Below, one piece after another: positions 44,227 to 54,170 of a stretch of 64,000 nt of DNA (positions are counted from its first letter, which is position 1; every line of letters starts with the position of its first letter). The stretch comes from Pontibacillus yanchengensis Y32 (GTDB lineage Bacteria > Bacillota > Bacilli > Bacillales > BH030062): positions 22,058 to 86,057 of the forward strand of contig NZ_AVBF01000009.1 of NCBI RefSeq assembly GCF_000770635.1. Direction: 5' to 3'. The notes beneath the pieces were generated by a model. It worked only from the letters and a program-made list of their open reading frames with translations. It ran no database searches and had not been told where the DNA came from. The translations under genes and the position numbers were made by a program.

Positions 44227-45723
44227 GTGAACAAAATGGTTAATGAGGTTTATAGCTCCATTAAAGAAACGTACAATCTTCCTATCTCTCCAATAGAAAA
44301 TGAAAATGAATTTATGTTAGAACTAGTGGTGTTAAGTAATATTGGTTTAAAGGGAGGCGATAAAACTTCTGCATTTCACGACAAAACTACGAGATTGTTG
44401 GAATTTGTTTTAAGAAAAGAAGATGAACAATTAGCTTTATTAATTACTGTTACGTTAATAAATATTAGAGGCTGCTGTGGATTCTATGTAACCGATAATG
44501 CTACCAATGTGAGGTTACTCTGTGATTTGGTTTTTATACAGTTTTCTAATTTTAAAAACAAAATATATTGGAATGTTATGAATCTGATTAACAATTGCGA
44601 AGGTAACTTAGGTCAAGTTAACTTAGAATCAGTTCTTAAATCTAAAATTAATAGAATGGATGGAAACTTATATGAGTGTTTTCATTTCCCCGTCCTCTTA
44701 GAGCTTTTTCATACATATCTTATTTTGAATCAGAAAAATTTAACAGTATTATATACTGATATGTCTGTTGATTGGGGAAATTATGAAGAACGTTTAAGCG
44801 AAGTAGAATTTGAAAAACTACTTTGGTATAGCTTCTTATTAGATGAAGAAGCAACTATAAAAGAACTGGTTCTGGAATACAATACGTTAATAAAAAGTGA
44901 TAGATGGGGAATTAAATTCTATCGTTATATTGAAAGAAGTATAGAAAGAAACCAAATAGATGCAGATAAAATAAATAGAGGGATTAAAAAATTTGAAAGC
45001 TTGGGTTTCTTTTCTAAAAGAGAATATACCGCTATAGGTAAGAAAATAAGAAAAAAAACGAAAACAAAAAAGTCAGCAAAAAATAAATATGATATAAAAG
45101 TAGCGGAGCAAATTACTCGTTTATCCCCATATAATCTCCCCGTCGGGGTTCAAATGCCTGATATAAACGAGGAAATATCTATACGTTTGGTAGTTTTTAA
45201 AGACCGAGGTTTAACAGAGAAGTTAAAAACAATTGTGGTGAATGATGCATTAACAGATTCTAAGAGGAAAGTAATTTATGTGAATAAACCAACTTTACGC
45301 GGTATTAAAGAAAGAGCCAAACCTGGTTTTATTCATCTCATTGATAAAAGTAAAAACGCAAAAAAAGAAAAGCAGGGATCTATCCAAGATGAAAGGTTCC
45401 AATGGCCATCTACAGACATTTCTGATAATGAATATGAAAATGAAAACCTATTCAATAATTTTAATACTAAAAGTAATTTGAGAAAATTAGGTTATCAAAT
45501 TACAAACACTACAAAAGATGAAAGATGGTATATACTTCAAAAAGCTGTACCAAAAATGGGGTTGAAAGATGTAGCATATACTATAGCAAGAAATGTTAAG
45601 CTGCGAAAAGGACAAAAGGGAGGACATCAGAAATTCAGCTATGCCATTTCACAATGGGAATATGATCTAAAAAGGCTAAAAGATAAGTATTATAGAAAAG
45701 ATTTTAAATGGCCAAATACTTAA
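44227..45723 (+). CDS. 498-aa protein of unknown function next to attR
   Basis: GTG 44227 (GAAGG 5 nt upstream) or ATG 44236. The N-terminal 270 residues are helical and acidic; residues 270-300 form a basic Lys/Arg-rich linker (KKIRKKTKTKKSAKNK). The C-terminus (about 415-495) is a distinct domain with LRKLGYQITNTTKDERWYIL, GLKDVAYTIARNVKLRKGQ and FSYAISQWEYDLKRLKDKYY. Not recognised. As the last cargo gene before attR it may be another defence gene; the basic linker suggests nucleic-acid contact. Confidence 0.8.
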   Translation: MNKMVNEVYSSIKETYNLPISPIENENEFMLELVVLSNIGLKGGDKTSAFHDKTTRLLEFVLRKEDEQLALLITVTLINIRGCCGFYVTDNATNVRLLCDLVFIQFSNFKNKIYWNVMNLINNCEGNLGQVNLESVLKSKINRMDGNLYECFHFPVLLELFHTYLILNQKNLTVLYTDMSVDWGNYEERLSEVEFEKLLWYSFLLDEEATIKELVLEYNTLIKSDRWGIKFYRYIERSIERNQIDADKINRGIKKFESLGFFSKREYTAIGKKIRKKTKTKKSAKNKYDIKVAEQITRLSPYNLPVGVQMPDINEEISIRLVVFKDRGLTEKLKTIVVNDALTDSKRKVIYVNKPTLRGIKERAKPGFIHLIDKSKNAKKEKQGSIQDERFQWPSTDISDNEYENENLFNNFNTKSNLRKLGYQITNTTKDERWYILQKAVPKMGLKDVAYTIARNVKLRKGQKGGHQKFSYAISQWEYDLKRLKDKYYRKDFKWPNT

Positions 45724-45785
45724 AAATATCATGTGCTTATTTAGGTTTTTTATCCTAATTTATGTTTTAACCACATGCTCTGATT

Positions 45786-45802
45786 TGTTCACGAATGTTC
45801 AC
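45786..45802 (+). promoter_or_regulatory. putative integrase arm-type sites, right end
   Basis: TGTTCAC-GAA-TGTTCAC, the same two 7-bp direct copies at 10-bp period as at 10247-10263, 84 bp inside attR. Confidence 0.6.
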
Positions 45803-45885
45803 GAACTACATAGAAGCATTTAATTACATGATACATAATTAACGGTACATCAACGTTTTAATACGTATTTTACTAAATGATTAAA

Positions 45886-45928
45886 GCTGGCAGCGATGAG
45901 GTCATCGGTTCGAGCCCGATATGCTCCA
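45886..45928. other. attR of the genomic island (43-bp direct repeat)
   Basis: Perfect 43-bp copy of the 3' part of tRNA-Ala (10129-10171). The 5' half of the tRNA is absent, so this is the displaced host end. The original tRNA terminator follows. Confidence 0.95.
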
Positions 45929-45937
45929 TTCGTTGGA

Positions 45938-45980
45938 AATCCCCCATTGCTATTATTATGTAGCAATGGGGGATTTTTCG
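45938..45980 (+). terminator. original host terminator of tRNA-Ala
   Basis: AATCCCCCATTGCTA/TAGCAATGGGGGATT stem (15 bp) with TTTT. It now stands without its tRNA. Confidence 0.88.
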
Positions 45981-46102
45981 TTTTTGGGAGAGGAGAAATA
46001 TTTTCTCTCTTTTTTTTGTACGTGAAAATAAGTACACTTCCGAGGAATAGTATGCTACATTTATATCAAGATGATATATATCAAATTGATGTAGGTGAGA
46101 AT

Positions 46103-46663
46103 ATGGTGAAAGAAAATCACACGAAATATGCGATTTTAGGACTACTAACGACGGAGTGCCGAACGGGTTATCAGATTAAGCAAATGATTGATGGAAGTTT
46201 GAATCACTTCTGGAAAATTAGTTATGGGCAGGTTTATCCTATCTTAAAGACTCTAGTAGAAGATGGAGATGCCACTGTTCATGAAACAGAACAGGAGGGG
46301 AAGCCAAACAAAAAGGAATATCATATCACACAACAAGGCCAGAACGCTCTTCAGGTATGGATAGAAAAACCTGTCCTAGAGCTTCCCACTGAGAAGAATG
46401 AATTGTTGTTGAAATTATTTTTTGGACGTCACCAGGATGCCAACACCAATCTACACCTCCTTGAAACATATCTGACTAAACTGACAGAACGTTATAGGAC
46501 GTATGAAGGTATCAAAACGATGATTCAACAGAATTACGGACAGGAAGAGGACGCGGTGTTTTGGATTATTACACTAGACTACGGTTTAATGACGACAAAA
46601 GCTGCGATGGACTGGTGCAAACAGACAATGGATCTTATCACCAATCAAAGGGAGGATTCTTGA
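46103..46663 (+). CDS. PadR-family transcriptional regulator
   Basis: 186 aa from ATG 46103 (AGGTGA just upstream); the longer frame runs through attR and is rejected. N-terminal winged helix KYAILGLLTTECRTGYQIKQMID ... SYGQVYPILKTLVEDG with the PadR wing (KKEYHITQQG), and a C-terminal Vir-like dimerisation region. It probably represses itself and the next gene, with which it shares a stop/start overlap (TGATG). Confidence 0.92.
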   Translation: MVKENHTKYAILGLLTTECRTGYQIKQMIDGSLNHFWKISYGQVYPILKTLVEDGDATVHETEQEGKPNKKEYHITQQGQNALQVWIEKPVLELPTEKNELLLKLFFGRHQDANTNLHLLETYLTKLTERYRTYEGIKTMIQQNYGQEEDAVFWIITLDYGLMTTKAAMDWCKQTMDLITNQREDS

Positions 46664-47148
46664 TGGGGAAGGTATTTTCAGGGCGGCACACGGTAGATGG
46701 GGAGCAGCATTTCACGGTGTTTCTTATAGGAATGCGCGTGAATAAATGGTGGAAAATTCATAAATGGTTACCTGTATTCTTGGCAATGCCACCTATGATC
46801 AAAGAGCTTATGGTAAACAAGGATCTAGGCTGCCTATCGTTAGAGAATTTCTTTGGTCTTCGAACTACGTTAATGGTTCAATATTGGCGTTCTGAGGAAG
46901 AACTCCTTGCCTATGCAAAAGGGGAAAAGCACCTCCAAGCATGGAAAAACTTCAACAAAAAAGTAGGAAACAATGATTCAGTAGGAATTTTTCATGAAAC
47001 TTATAATATTCGCGAACATGAATATGAAACGATCTATGGCAACATGCCTGTCATGGGGTTAGCTAAGGCAATTGGCTCTTCTCCTGTTACTTCATCGAAT
47101 AATTCAGCCAGGAAACGGTTGGGGCAGAAGATTAAAGGTCAGCGCTAG
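46663..47148 (+). CDS. DUF4188 (monooxygenase-like) protein
   Basis: 161 aa from ATG 46663, with GGAGG 8 nt upstream. The family blocks are present: VFLIGMRVNKWWKIHKWLPVFLAMP, MVQYWRSEEELLAYAK, HLQAWKNFNK and GIFHETYNI. DUF4188 proteins resemble small ABM-type monooxygenases; the substrate is not known. Under PadR control, a pairing common in Bacilli. Confidence 0.9.
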   Translation: MGKVFSGRHTVDGEQHFTVFLIGMRVNKWWKIHKWLPVFLAMPPMIKELMVNKDLGCLSLENFFGLRTTLMVQYWRSEEELLAYAKGEKHLQAWKNFNKKVGNNDSVGIFHETYNIREHEYETIYGNMPVMGLAKAIGSSPVTSSNNSARKRLGQKIKGQR

Positions 47149-47436
47149 TATAAATGCTTTTAAGGAAACGTCCTTTTTCGTCGTCAATCCTACTCCCCAT
47201 TTACCAACATCGACAAAATAGCTATGTCTTGTAATTCTTAGCATAAACGTTGCTATTATTTACTTTATGCACTTCTTTCTGTGTGCAATGGTGGTTATAA
47301 TAAGTGGGTTTCTGCTCATCAAAAATCCAACATAGTCATATCTGATGACATACAACACAGCGCATTCATATTTTTAAATAACTTACTTCATTGTTATACT
47401 TTTAATTCGAGATATTGTAGGTATAGGGGGAGTAGT

Positions 47437-48333
47437 ATGCAAAAAGAGGCTTTAGTCGAGGACTTATTTGGAGCGATGGAGCAAAATCTAGCAATCATTT
47501 ATTTTGAAAGTGATCGAACTGTTTCTTATGCGAATAACATTTTCGCTCGTACGATGGGATATAATAATGAGCAATCTATGTTGGGTCTTCATCACAGCAA
47601 GTTCTGTTTTAAGGAATTTGCGCAAAGTTCGAAGTACGATGAGTTTTGGAACAGCCTTTTAAGTGGAAAGAGCTTTCAGGATAAAATAATAAGAAAAGAC
47701 GCACATAGTAATGAAGTATGGCTGGAAGCTACATATATGCCAGTATATGAAGGAAGTTCTGTAAAAGGTATTTTGAAGGTAGCTACGGATATTACTAAGC
47801 GGCAAAATGATATTAAAAGTGTAGTTAGTAGTTTGCGTCAGATGTCATCTGAGTTAAACACACGAGCAGAAGAAGGGCTTCAGAACCAAAATAAATTAAA
47901 TGAAAAAATTGAGAAGATTACCAATGTGTCTAAAGAGAATACAGAAAACTTAACCGGATTACGGGAACAGGCTGAACAAATTCAAGGCGTTGTTAAAACG
48001 ATTAAAGATATCGCCTCTCAAACAAACCTCCTTTCATTAAATGCCGCTATAGAAGCTGCTAGAGCTGGTGAACATGGTAGAGGATTCGATGTAGTAGCTC
48101 AAGAAGTAAGGAAGTTATCCAAACAAGTAGAGCAATCTATTGGCGAGGTAAGGGAGAACGTTGAGAACATAACAACAGAGATTAAGAATATAACGAATGG
48201 TACATTGGAGATCCAAGAAGATGTAGCTATTGCAGTTGAAGAAATACAGTTGGCTAGTGATGGATATGAAAAGGTAGTAAATGCTGGAGAAAAGTTGAAA
48301 AATGAAGCAGATAACCTAAATACTATTATCTAA
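47437..48333 (+). CDS. soluble methyl-accepting chemotaxis protein with PAS sensor
   Basis: 298 aa from ATG 47437 with GGGGGAG upstream; the longer frame is rejected. No membrane segment. A PAS domain (about 10-125) is followed by a short coiled coil and a reduced signalling hairpin with the invariant tip [23 protein letters not shown]. Likely a cytosolic receptor for redox or a small ligand, acting through CheA/CheW. Shorter than classical receptors, like B. subtilis YfmS. Confidence 0.92.
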   Translation: MQKEALVEDLFGAMEQNLAIIYFESDRTVSYANNIFARTMGYNNEQSMLGLHHSKFCFKEFAQSSKYDEFWNSLLSGKSFQDKIIRKDAHSNEVWLEATYMPVYEGSSVKGILKVATDITKRQNDIKSVVSSLRQMSSELNTRAEEGLQNQNKLNEKIEKITNVSKENTENLTGLREQAEQIQGVVKTIKDIASQTNLLSLNAAIEAARAGEHGRGFDVVAQEVRKLSKQVEQSIGEVRENVENITTEIKNITNGTLEIQEDVAIAVEEIQLASDGYEKVVNAGEKLKNEADNLNTII

Positions 48334-48439
48334 GTTATACAACGTCATCGCAAAGATAGCTGTTATATAGATTAATAACGCCCAAAATAAGAAAATATCG
48401 CATTTCTTCAATAATAATAATTTAATAAGTAATAAAAAG

Positions 48440-48476
48440 ATGATCCCTGTACAATACAGAGATCATCTTCTTACGT
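48440..48476. terminator. terminator between the chemoreceptor and betaine-binding genes
   Basis: GATGATCCCTGTA-CAAT-ACAGAGATCATC dyad with a T-rich tail on both sides; it can serve both convergent genes. Confidence 0.7.
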
Positions 48477-48543
48477 TAGTCTAGTCTTTTCTGAAAAGTC
48501 TACCTACTATCGGTAGATTGTGATAATAAGAGAATAGCTTTTG

Positions 48544-49443
48544 TTATTTTACCCATTCATCAATCAAATCCTGATTCTCTTCAACCCATTTCTTCGCTCC
48601 CTCAATAGGCTCTTCGGCACCTTGTACAGATTGAATAAGCTGACCGATTTCTTGATCATTCATCTTCCAATTTTTAAACCATTCGCTCACTTTTGGAAAT
48701 TCTTCAGTAAATCCTTGTTTTGTCGCGTGGTGAATTTTCTCTACGCCACCATATGTGTTTTGAGGATCCTCGAGAAATTTCAAATCATATTTGGAGAATA
48801 CCCAGTGTGGACTCCAAAGTGGTGCTACGATTGCTTTTTCATCTTCTATAGCGTTTCCGATTTCAGCGATCATTGCAGATTCAGAGCTTGATAATAGTTC
48901 AAAATCAAGATTATAATCCTTAATTAATTGTTGTGTCACTTCCATCGTACCTGCACCAGGTTCAAACCCAACTATTTCGCTATCGAACTTTTCTTTATGT
49001 TCATTTAAGTCTTTTATGCTATTTATCTCTTCTAAATAGGTTGGCACAACAAGTCCTACTTTTGCATTGTCATACCATGTAGCATCAGAAAAATTGACCG
49101 AATCCTTATATTTCTTCAAATAATTTGCGTCTTGGACTGGTAGCCATATTTCTAAACTAGCATCTAAATCGCCTGTTTCTAATGCTCTCATCGTAGAACC
49201 CATGTTTAAATTGTTTAGTTCCACGTTATACCCTTTATCTTCTAAAATTACTTTCCACATATTTGTTACGGCAATGTTTTCTGCCCAGCTAATTTGACCA
49301 ATTTTTAACTCTTTATTACTTTCTTCGGATTTTGCATCAGCTTCTTCACTGTTTGCCTGCTCACCAGTGTTTCCACATGCAGCAAGTACTGCAACCATTA
49401 AAAAAGCTAGCATAAAAGTAAATCCATTTTTCCACTTGTCCAT
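48544..49443 (-). CDS. glycine betaine ABC transporter substrate-binding lipoprotein
   Basis: 299 aa. Lipoprotein signal peptide with lipobox LAAC (Cys23), a Glu/Ser linker, then an OpuAC/ProX-type domain with IGQISWAENIAVTNMW, LEIWLP, WYDNAKVGLVVPTY, GFEPGAGTMEVTQQ and PLWSPHWVF; the Trp residues form the betaine-binding cage. No permease or ATPase gene is adjacent, so it serves a transporter encoded elsewhere. It lies next to gbsR/gbsA, fitting osmotic betaine/choline uptake. Confidence 0.93.
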   Translation of the reverse strand: MDKWKNGFTFMLAFLMVAVLAACGNTGEQANSEEADAKSEESNKELKIGQISWAENIAVTNMWKVILEDKGYNVELNNLNMGSTMRALETGDLDASLEIWLPVQDANYLKKYKDSVNFSDATWYDNAKVGLVVPTYLEEINSIKDLNEHKEKFDSEIVGFEPGAGTMEVTQQLIKDYNLDFELLSSSESAMIAEIGNAIEDEKAIVAPLWSPHWVFSKYDLKFLEDPQNTYGGVEKIHHATKQGFTEEFPKVSEWFKNWKMNDQEIGQLIQSVQGAEEPIEGAKKWVEENQDLIDEWVK

Positions 49444-49611
49444 GTTAAAAACTCTCCTTTTATATGTTGTATATATTTCAATGCATTTTAAATATTAAAT
49501 ATGTTAAGAAAATATTTAATAAAAAATGCAAAAAAAACACGCTCATTTTTATGAGTGAATCTTTTGTATTACTAGGTAGTCTATAACTGTTTCCTATAGA
49601 CTACCTGGCAA

Positions 49612-50166
49612 CTATTTGTTTGCTTCATCTTTCGGTAGAAATTCAAATATTTTGCCACTTCTTATACTTTCAACTAAGTCATTCAACCAGTAATAGTAGG
49701 TTTTAGATTCTTGTAATTGATCATAGTATTTCTTTGCTTCTGCGACGATATCTTGAGTACTGTTTGGATCCTTTATTACATTTATAAAATCTTCTTGAGC
49801 TTCCTCAATAGCATCCAGATTCATTTTCACTTCACGTTCCCACATCTGACAATAAAACGCCATAAAGGAACGGAAGAAATCCTTCTCAGCTACATAAGTA
49901 TGTTTCCTGGAACCGCGTGTAAAAGTTTTCTTCACCATAGCGATATCCTGTAGCTTGCGTACACTGGTACTCATACTTGGCTTACTCATATCCAGTTCCG
50001 TACGCATTTCATCAAGCGTCATCTGATCCTTAAAGTACATCGTCGCATATAAGTTTGCAGCAGCTGGTGTAACCCCATATAAATCCATTGTCTCTGCAAT
50101 GGCGCCGATAACCTTATTTTGGGCTTCTTCTAATTTGCTTTTGGGGCTTTCAATCGATTCACTCAT
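49612..50166 (-). CDS. gbsR: GbsR-type repressor of choline/betaine genes
   Basis: 184 aa, MarR/GbsR family. The winged helix DEMRTELDMSKPSMSTSVRKLQDIAMVKKTF is followed by the wing SRKHTYVAEKD and a long helical C-terminus with conserved aromatic residues (MAFYCQMWEREV, YYWLNDL). In B. subtilis GbsR represses gbsAB and opuB and is released by choline. It is divergent from gbsA, the usual arrangement. Confidence 0.93.
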   Translation of the reverse strand: MSESIESPKSKLEEAQNKVIGAIAETMDLYGVTPAAANLYATMYFKDQMTLDEMRTELDMSKPSMSTSVRKLQDIAMVKKTFTRGSRKHTYVAEKDFFRSFMAFYCQMWEREVKMNLDAIEEAQEDFINVIKDPNSTQDIVAEAKKYYDQLQESKTYYYWLNDLVESIRSGKIFEFLPKDEANK

Positions 50167-50447
50167 AAGGTCGCTCCTTCGACTTGCAATAAATTGTGTT
50201 AAGTATTTATCAAATCTTCTTCACGAATTTATGTTAACGCGTTCAGATAAAATGTCAAATGCAAATCGTAAAATTCGTGAACTGAAAATACTGACTTCCC
50301 CCTAATCATAACCATTCAAGTTATTTTTAAAACGTTCAATTTTTATTTTAGATCATTTTTTGACACCCTCAAAAGGACATGATATCGTTAAAAGTATTAA
50401 ATAAATATTTAACAAACTTAACTCAATCGAAAATGGAGTTGATTACA

Positions 50448-51920
50448 TTGGATCTTACATTAAAGCATTACATTAATGGTAAATGGGTGAGCACGGATTC
50501 GGATGATACACGACGTATCATTAACCCGTATAATCAGGAAGTTATCGCCGTTGTCCCGGAGGGCAATGAATCAGAGGCAAAAGAAGCAATTGCTGCAGCA
50601 AGAGAAGCCTTCGATAACGGAGAATGGGCTAATACCCCAGCAACGGAGCGAGGATCTATCGTTAAGAAAATTGCGGAATTGATTGAAAGAGACAAAGAAG
50701 AACTGGCTTATTTAGAATCATTGGATACTGGCAAGACAGTAGAGGAAAGCCGGGGAGACATGGAAGATATAGCTGGAGTGTTTCGTTATTATGGAGAACT
50801 TGCTGATAAAGATGGCGGGGAACTAATTGAATCCCCTGTGCCGAACTCTTCCAGTAAAGTGGTTCACGAACCAGTAGGTGTTTGTGGACAAATTACTCCA
50901 TGGAATTATCCTCTACTTCAAGCATCTTGGAAACTTGCTCCCGCGCTTGCTACTGGAAATACGTTAATTATGAAGCCAAGCGAAATTACACCGCTAACTA
51001 CTATTAAAGTGTTTGAACTAATGGAAGAGGCGGGAGTTCCTGCTGGAGTTGCGAACCTCGTTCTTGGTGCAGGTGATACAGTGGGCGCAGAATTGTCTAG
51101 TAACACGGATGTAGACCTTATTTCCTTCACAGGTGGCATAGAGACTGGCAAGAAAATCATGCAAGCCGCAAGCGTCAATGTAAAGAAGCTCGCACTGGAG
51201 CTTGGCGGGAAAAATCCAAACATCATTTTTGCTGATGCGGACTTTGACCTTGCCGTTGATCAAGCAATGAACGGAGTATTCTTTCACGCAGGGCAAATCT
51301 GTTCCGCTGGTACAAGATTGATTGTGGAAGAGACGATTCACGATGAATTCGTGAACGCGCTTGTAGAACGAGTCAAGAAATTCAAGCTGGGGAGTGGTTT
51401 TGAAGAAGGTACTCAAATGGGGCCACTTATATCAGCTGAACACCTTGCAAAAGTAGAAAAGTATGTAGAAACAGGAATAAATGAAGGGGCTACACTAGCA
51501 CTTGGTGGAAGTCGCCCAGAAGATCCGAGATTACAACAAGGATTTTTCTTCTTACCTACTATTTTCACAGATTGCACAACAGACATGGACATCGTTCAAG
51601 AAGAAACGTTTGGCCCAATTATCACGGTAGAAACATTCCGTGCAGAAGAGGAAGCCGTAAAGCTTGCGAATGACTCCATCTATGGACTTGCTGGTGGTGT
51701 CTTTACAAACGACATTTCAAAAGCTGAACGCTGCGCAGCGAAAATGCGTATGGGAACGGTTTGGATCAATGAATTTAACCTTTATTTCCCACATGCCCCT
51801 TGGGGCGGTTTTAAGCAGTCTGGAATCGGACGCGAACTTGGAAAACTAGGTATTGAAGAATATACAGAATCAAAACATATATTCCAAAACCTTAAACCTG
51901 AGCCTCTTAACTGGTTCTAA
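50448..51920 (+). CDS. gbsA: betaine-aldehyde dehydrogenase
   Basis: 490 aa from TTG 50448, chosen because GGAG is 9 nt upstream and the length equals B. subtilis GbsA. NAD-dependent ALDH superfamily: PWNYPLLQA, the FTGGIETGKKI cofactor loop, ELGGKNPN with the catalytic Glu, and GQICSAG with the nucleophilic Cys (about residue 286). Oxidises glycine betaine aldehyde to betaine. Followed 172 nt later by a choline dehydrogenase, with which it forms the osmoprotectant pathway. Confidence 0.96.
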   Translation: MDLTLKHYINGKWVSTDSDDTRRIINPYNQEVIAVVPEGNESEAKEAIAAAREAFDNGEWANTPATERGSIVKKIAELIERDKEELAYLESLDTGKTVEESRGDMEDIAGVFRYYGELADKDGGELIESPVPNSSSKVVHEPVGVCGQITPWNYPLLQASWKLAPALATGNTLIMKPSEITPLTTIKVFELMEEAGVPAGVANLVLGAGDTVGAELSSNTDVDLISFTGGIETGKKIMQAASVNVKKLALELGGKNPNIIFADADFDLAVDQAMNGVFFHAGQICSAGTRLIVEETIHDEFVNALVERVKKFKLGSGFEEGTQMGPLISAEHLAKVEKYVETGINEGATLALGGSRPEDPRLQQGFFFLPTIFTDCTTDMDIVQEETFGPIITVETFRAEEEAVKLANDSIYGLAGGVFTNDISKAERCAAKMRMGTVWINEFNLYFPHAPWGGFKQSGIGRELGKLGIEEYTESKHIFQNLKPEPLNWF

Positions 51921-52092
51921 GCTATCAAGCTATTATTCATTTCTATAGATTATGCTACCGACTTACATTCAATAGTTGGTATAGGAAGACATAAACAATG
52001 AACTAAATCGATGAAAAAAGGGGGGCTTTGGGCAGTTCTACTCTTATTGTTTAATCCCTTTTTTTAACCTACAACCTAAGGAGGAACAGAAG

Positions 52093-53799
52093 ATGACTGA
52101 ATCATATGATATTGTTATCGTTGGTGGCGGTAGTGCGGGTTCTGTACTCGGCAATCGTCTAAGTGAAGATGGGAAAAAGAGTGTTCTCATTTTAGAGGCT
52201 GGGCGCAGTGATTATTCATGGGATTTATTGATCCAAATGCCGGCAGCCTTGCCTTTTCCAGCAGGAAAAAGCCTTTATGATTGGAAGTACGAATCGGACC
52301 CTGAGCCATATATGAATGGGCGACGTATCAAACATGCCCGAGGAAAATTACTTGGAGGTTCCAGTTCCATCAATGGAATGATTTATCAACGCGGAAATCC
52401 AAAGGACTATGAACGCTGGGGAGCGGACGAAGGCATGGAAAATTGGGATTTTGCACACTGTCTTCCTTATTTTAAACGTTTAGAAAATGCTTTAGGATCG
52501 CCAAATGATGATCTTCGAGGCCACGACGGCCCTGTTAAATTGGAACGCGGTCCAGCTAAGAATCCTTTATTCCAAGCCTTCTTTGACTCAGCAGTAGAGG
52601 CAGGTTACTCCAGAACTCCTGATGTGAACGGTTTTCGCCAGGAAGGATTCGGTCCTTTTGATAAGCATGTGTACAAAGGCCGGCGCATGTCTGCTTCACG
52701 CGCGTATCTACATCCAGTAATGGACCGTGAGAATCTAACAGTGAGAACGCGGGCTTTTGTGAAGAGCATTGACTTCGATGGTACTCGCGCCAAAGGGTTG
52801 ACTTACCAACGAAATGGACAGACCTATCAAGTTCAAGCAGGGGAAGTCGTCCTTGCAGGTGGTGCAATCAACACACCACAGATGCTTCAGTTATCAGGTA
52901 TAGGAGACGCTGAACATCTTCGCTCCCTTGGAATTAAACCGGTCGTTAACCTTCCTGGTGTAGGAGAAAACCTCCAGGACCACCTAGAAGTGTATATCCA
53001 ACACGCTTGTCCGGAGCCTGTTTCCGAACAGCCGAACTTAAGTAAAGCACGCATGCCTTGGATTGGTTTGCAGTGGATGCTCGGCCGAACAGGACCGGCA
53101 GCCACTAACCATTTTGAAGGAGGAGGTTTCGTCCGTTCCAATGAAGATGTTGACTACCCGAACTTGATGTTCCACTTCCTTCCCGTAGCGGTAAGGTATG
53201 ATGGTGAAAAAGCGCAAACGAAACATGGATTCCAAGTACACATTGGTCCTATGTACTCTGATGCCCGCGGATCTTTAAAGATTCGTTCTAAAGATCCGAA
53301 AGAGCATCCAAGCATGGTTTATAACTACCTTTCTACGGAACAAGATCGACGCGAATGGGTAGAAGCGGTTAGAATTACTCGTGAAATTATGTCTCAACCA
53401 GCGATGAAAAAGTATAATGGCGGAGAAATCTCACCTGGACCTTCCGTTCAAACAGATGAGGAAATTTTGGAATGGGTAAAAGAAGATGCAGAGACAGCTC
53501 TTCACCCGTCTTGTACAGCTAAGATGGGACCAGCTTCAGATCCTATGGCTGTCGTAGACCCTGACACGATGAAAGTTCATGGACTCGACAATTTACGTGT
53601 GGTTGATGCCTCTGCCATGCCTTATGTTACGAATGGTAACATCCATGCACCTGTATTGATGTTGGCAGAAAAGGCTGCAGACCTAATTCTTGGTCGTAAA
53701 CCGTTAGACCCAATTCATGCGGACTTCTATCGTCATGGAGTACATCCGTCCGATGCAGGCACCGTATCCAAATCCAATACAGAATCTAAAATAAAATAA
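52093..53799 (+). CDS. betA: GMC-family choline dehydrogenase
   Basis: 568 aa. FAD-binding [13 protein letters not shown] (residues 10-22), the GMC signature [38 protein letters not shown], and C-terminal catalytic HPSCTAKMG (His) and [17 protein letters not shown]. Oxidises choline to betaine aldehyde, membrane-associated. B. subtilis uses the type III alcohol dehydrogenase GbsB here; this cluster has the BetA type instead. AAGGAGGAA ribosome-binding site. Confidence 0.95.
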   Translation: MTESYDIVIVGGGSAGSVLGNRLSEDGKKSVLILEAGRSDYSWDLLIQMPAALPFPAGKSLYDWKYESDPEPYMNGRRIKHARGKLLGGSSSINGMIYQRGNPKDYERWGADEGMENWDFAHCLPYFKRLENALGSPNDDLRGHDGPVKLERGPAKNPLFQAFFDSAVEAGYSRTPDVNGFRQEGFGPFDKHVYKGRRMSASRAYLHPVMDRENLTVRTRAFVKSIDFDGTRAKGLTYQRNGQTYQVQAGEVVLAGGAINTPQMLQLSGIGDAEHLRSLGIKPVVNLPGVGENLQDHLEVYIQHACPEPVSEQPNLSKARMPWIGLQWMLGRTGPAATNHFEGGGFVRSNEDVDYPNLMFHFLPVAVRYDGEKAQTKHGFQVHIGPMYSDARGSLKIRSKDPKEHPSMVYNYLSTEQDRREWVEAVRITREIMSQPAMKKYNGGEISPGPSVQTDEEILEWVKEDAETALHPSCTAKMGPASDPMAVVDPDTMKVHGLDNLRVVDASAMPYVTNGNIHAPVLMLAEKAADLILGRKPLDPIHADFYRHGVHPSDAGTVSKSNTESKIK

Positions 53800-53807
53800 C
53801 GCTCTTA

Positions 53808-53878
53808 ATAAGAAGGCCTCTTTCAAAATGTATATGCTCGTGAAGCAATACAAGCTTGATAGAGGGCCTTCTTTTTTG
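53808..53878 (+). terminator. terminator of the betaine operon
   Basis: AGAAGGCCTCTTTCAA with TTGATAGAGGGCCTTCT; TTTTTT follows. The loop of about 30 nt is unusually long. Confidence 0.78.
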
Positions 53879-53900
53879 ATGCTTATAGAAAATCTGTTGG

Positions 53901-54170
53901 CTATTCTCTGTCTTTTTTCTTATCATCAGATTTCTTTCTCCAATTTATAGGGTTGAATGATTTTCTGATTTTACTTGCTGCTTCTTTTCCCACCATCAAA
54001 GCACCTATCCAAAAAATCACCTCACCTATAATAAGGCTAACTGTTATGCTGATAGCCTTCACTCCACTAGTGAGCGGTAGAAAAGGAATTAATATAGGAG
54101 AAAGCACCCATATGGTAACAGAAGAAATAATGAGAAGGAGTCCTATTTTATAGATCAGTGGATTTTTCAT
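53901..54170 (-). CDS. small two-helix membrane protein
   Basis: 89 aa from ATG 54170 (GGAGG upstream). Two hydrophobic segments (about 9-27 and 37-57) and a basic C-terminus ending KKSDDKKKDRE. Not recognised. Monocistronic. Confidence 0.72.
   Translation of the reverse strand: MKNPLIYKIGLLLIISSVTIWVLSPILIPFLPLTSGVKAISITVSLIIGEVIFWIGALMVGKEAASKIRKSFNPINWRKKSDDKKKDRE

Noticed and set aside
10265..45723. Integrative conjugative element
   Set aside because: Int and excisionase are present but no relaxase, coupling protein or mating-pair genes were seen.
49573..49602. terminator of gbsR
   Set aside because: AGGTAGTCTATA/TATAGACTACCT is a good dyad, but neither side has a T run; it may be an operator or nothing.
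52556..53241. several minus-strand frames opposite the choline dehydrogenase
   Set aside because: Shadows of the high-quality betA frame.
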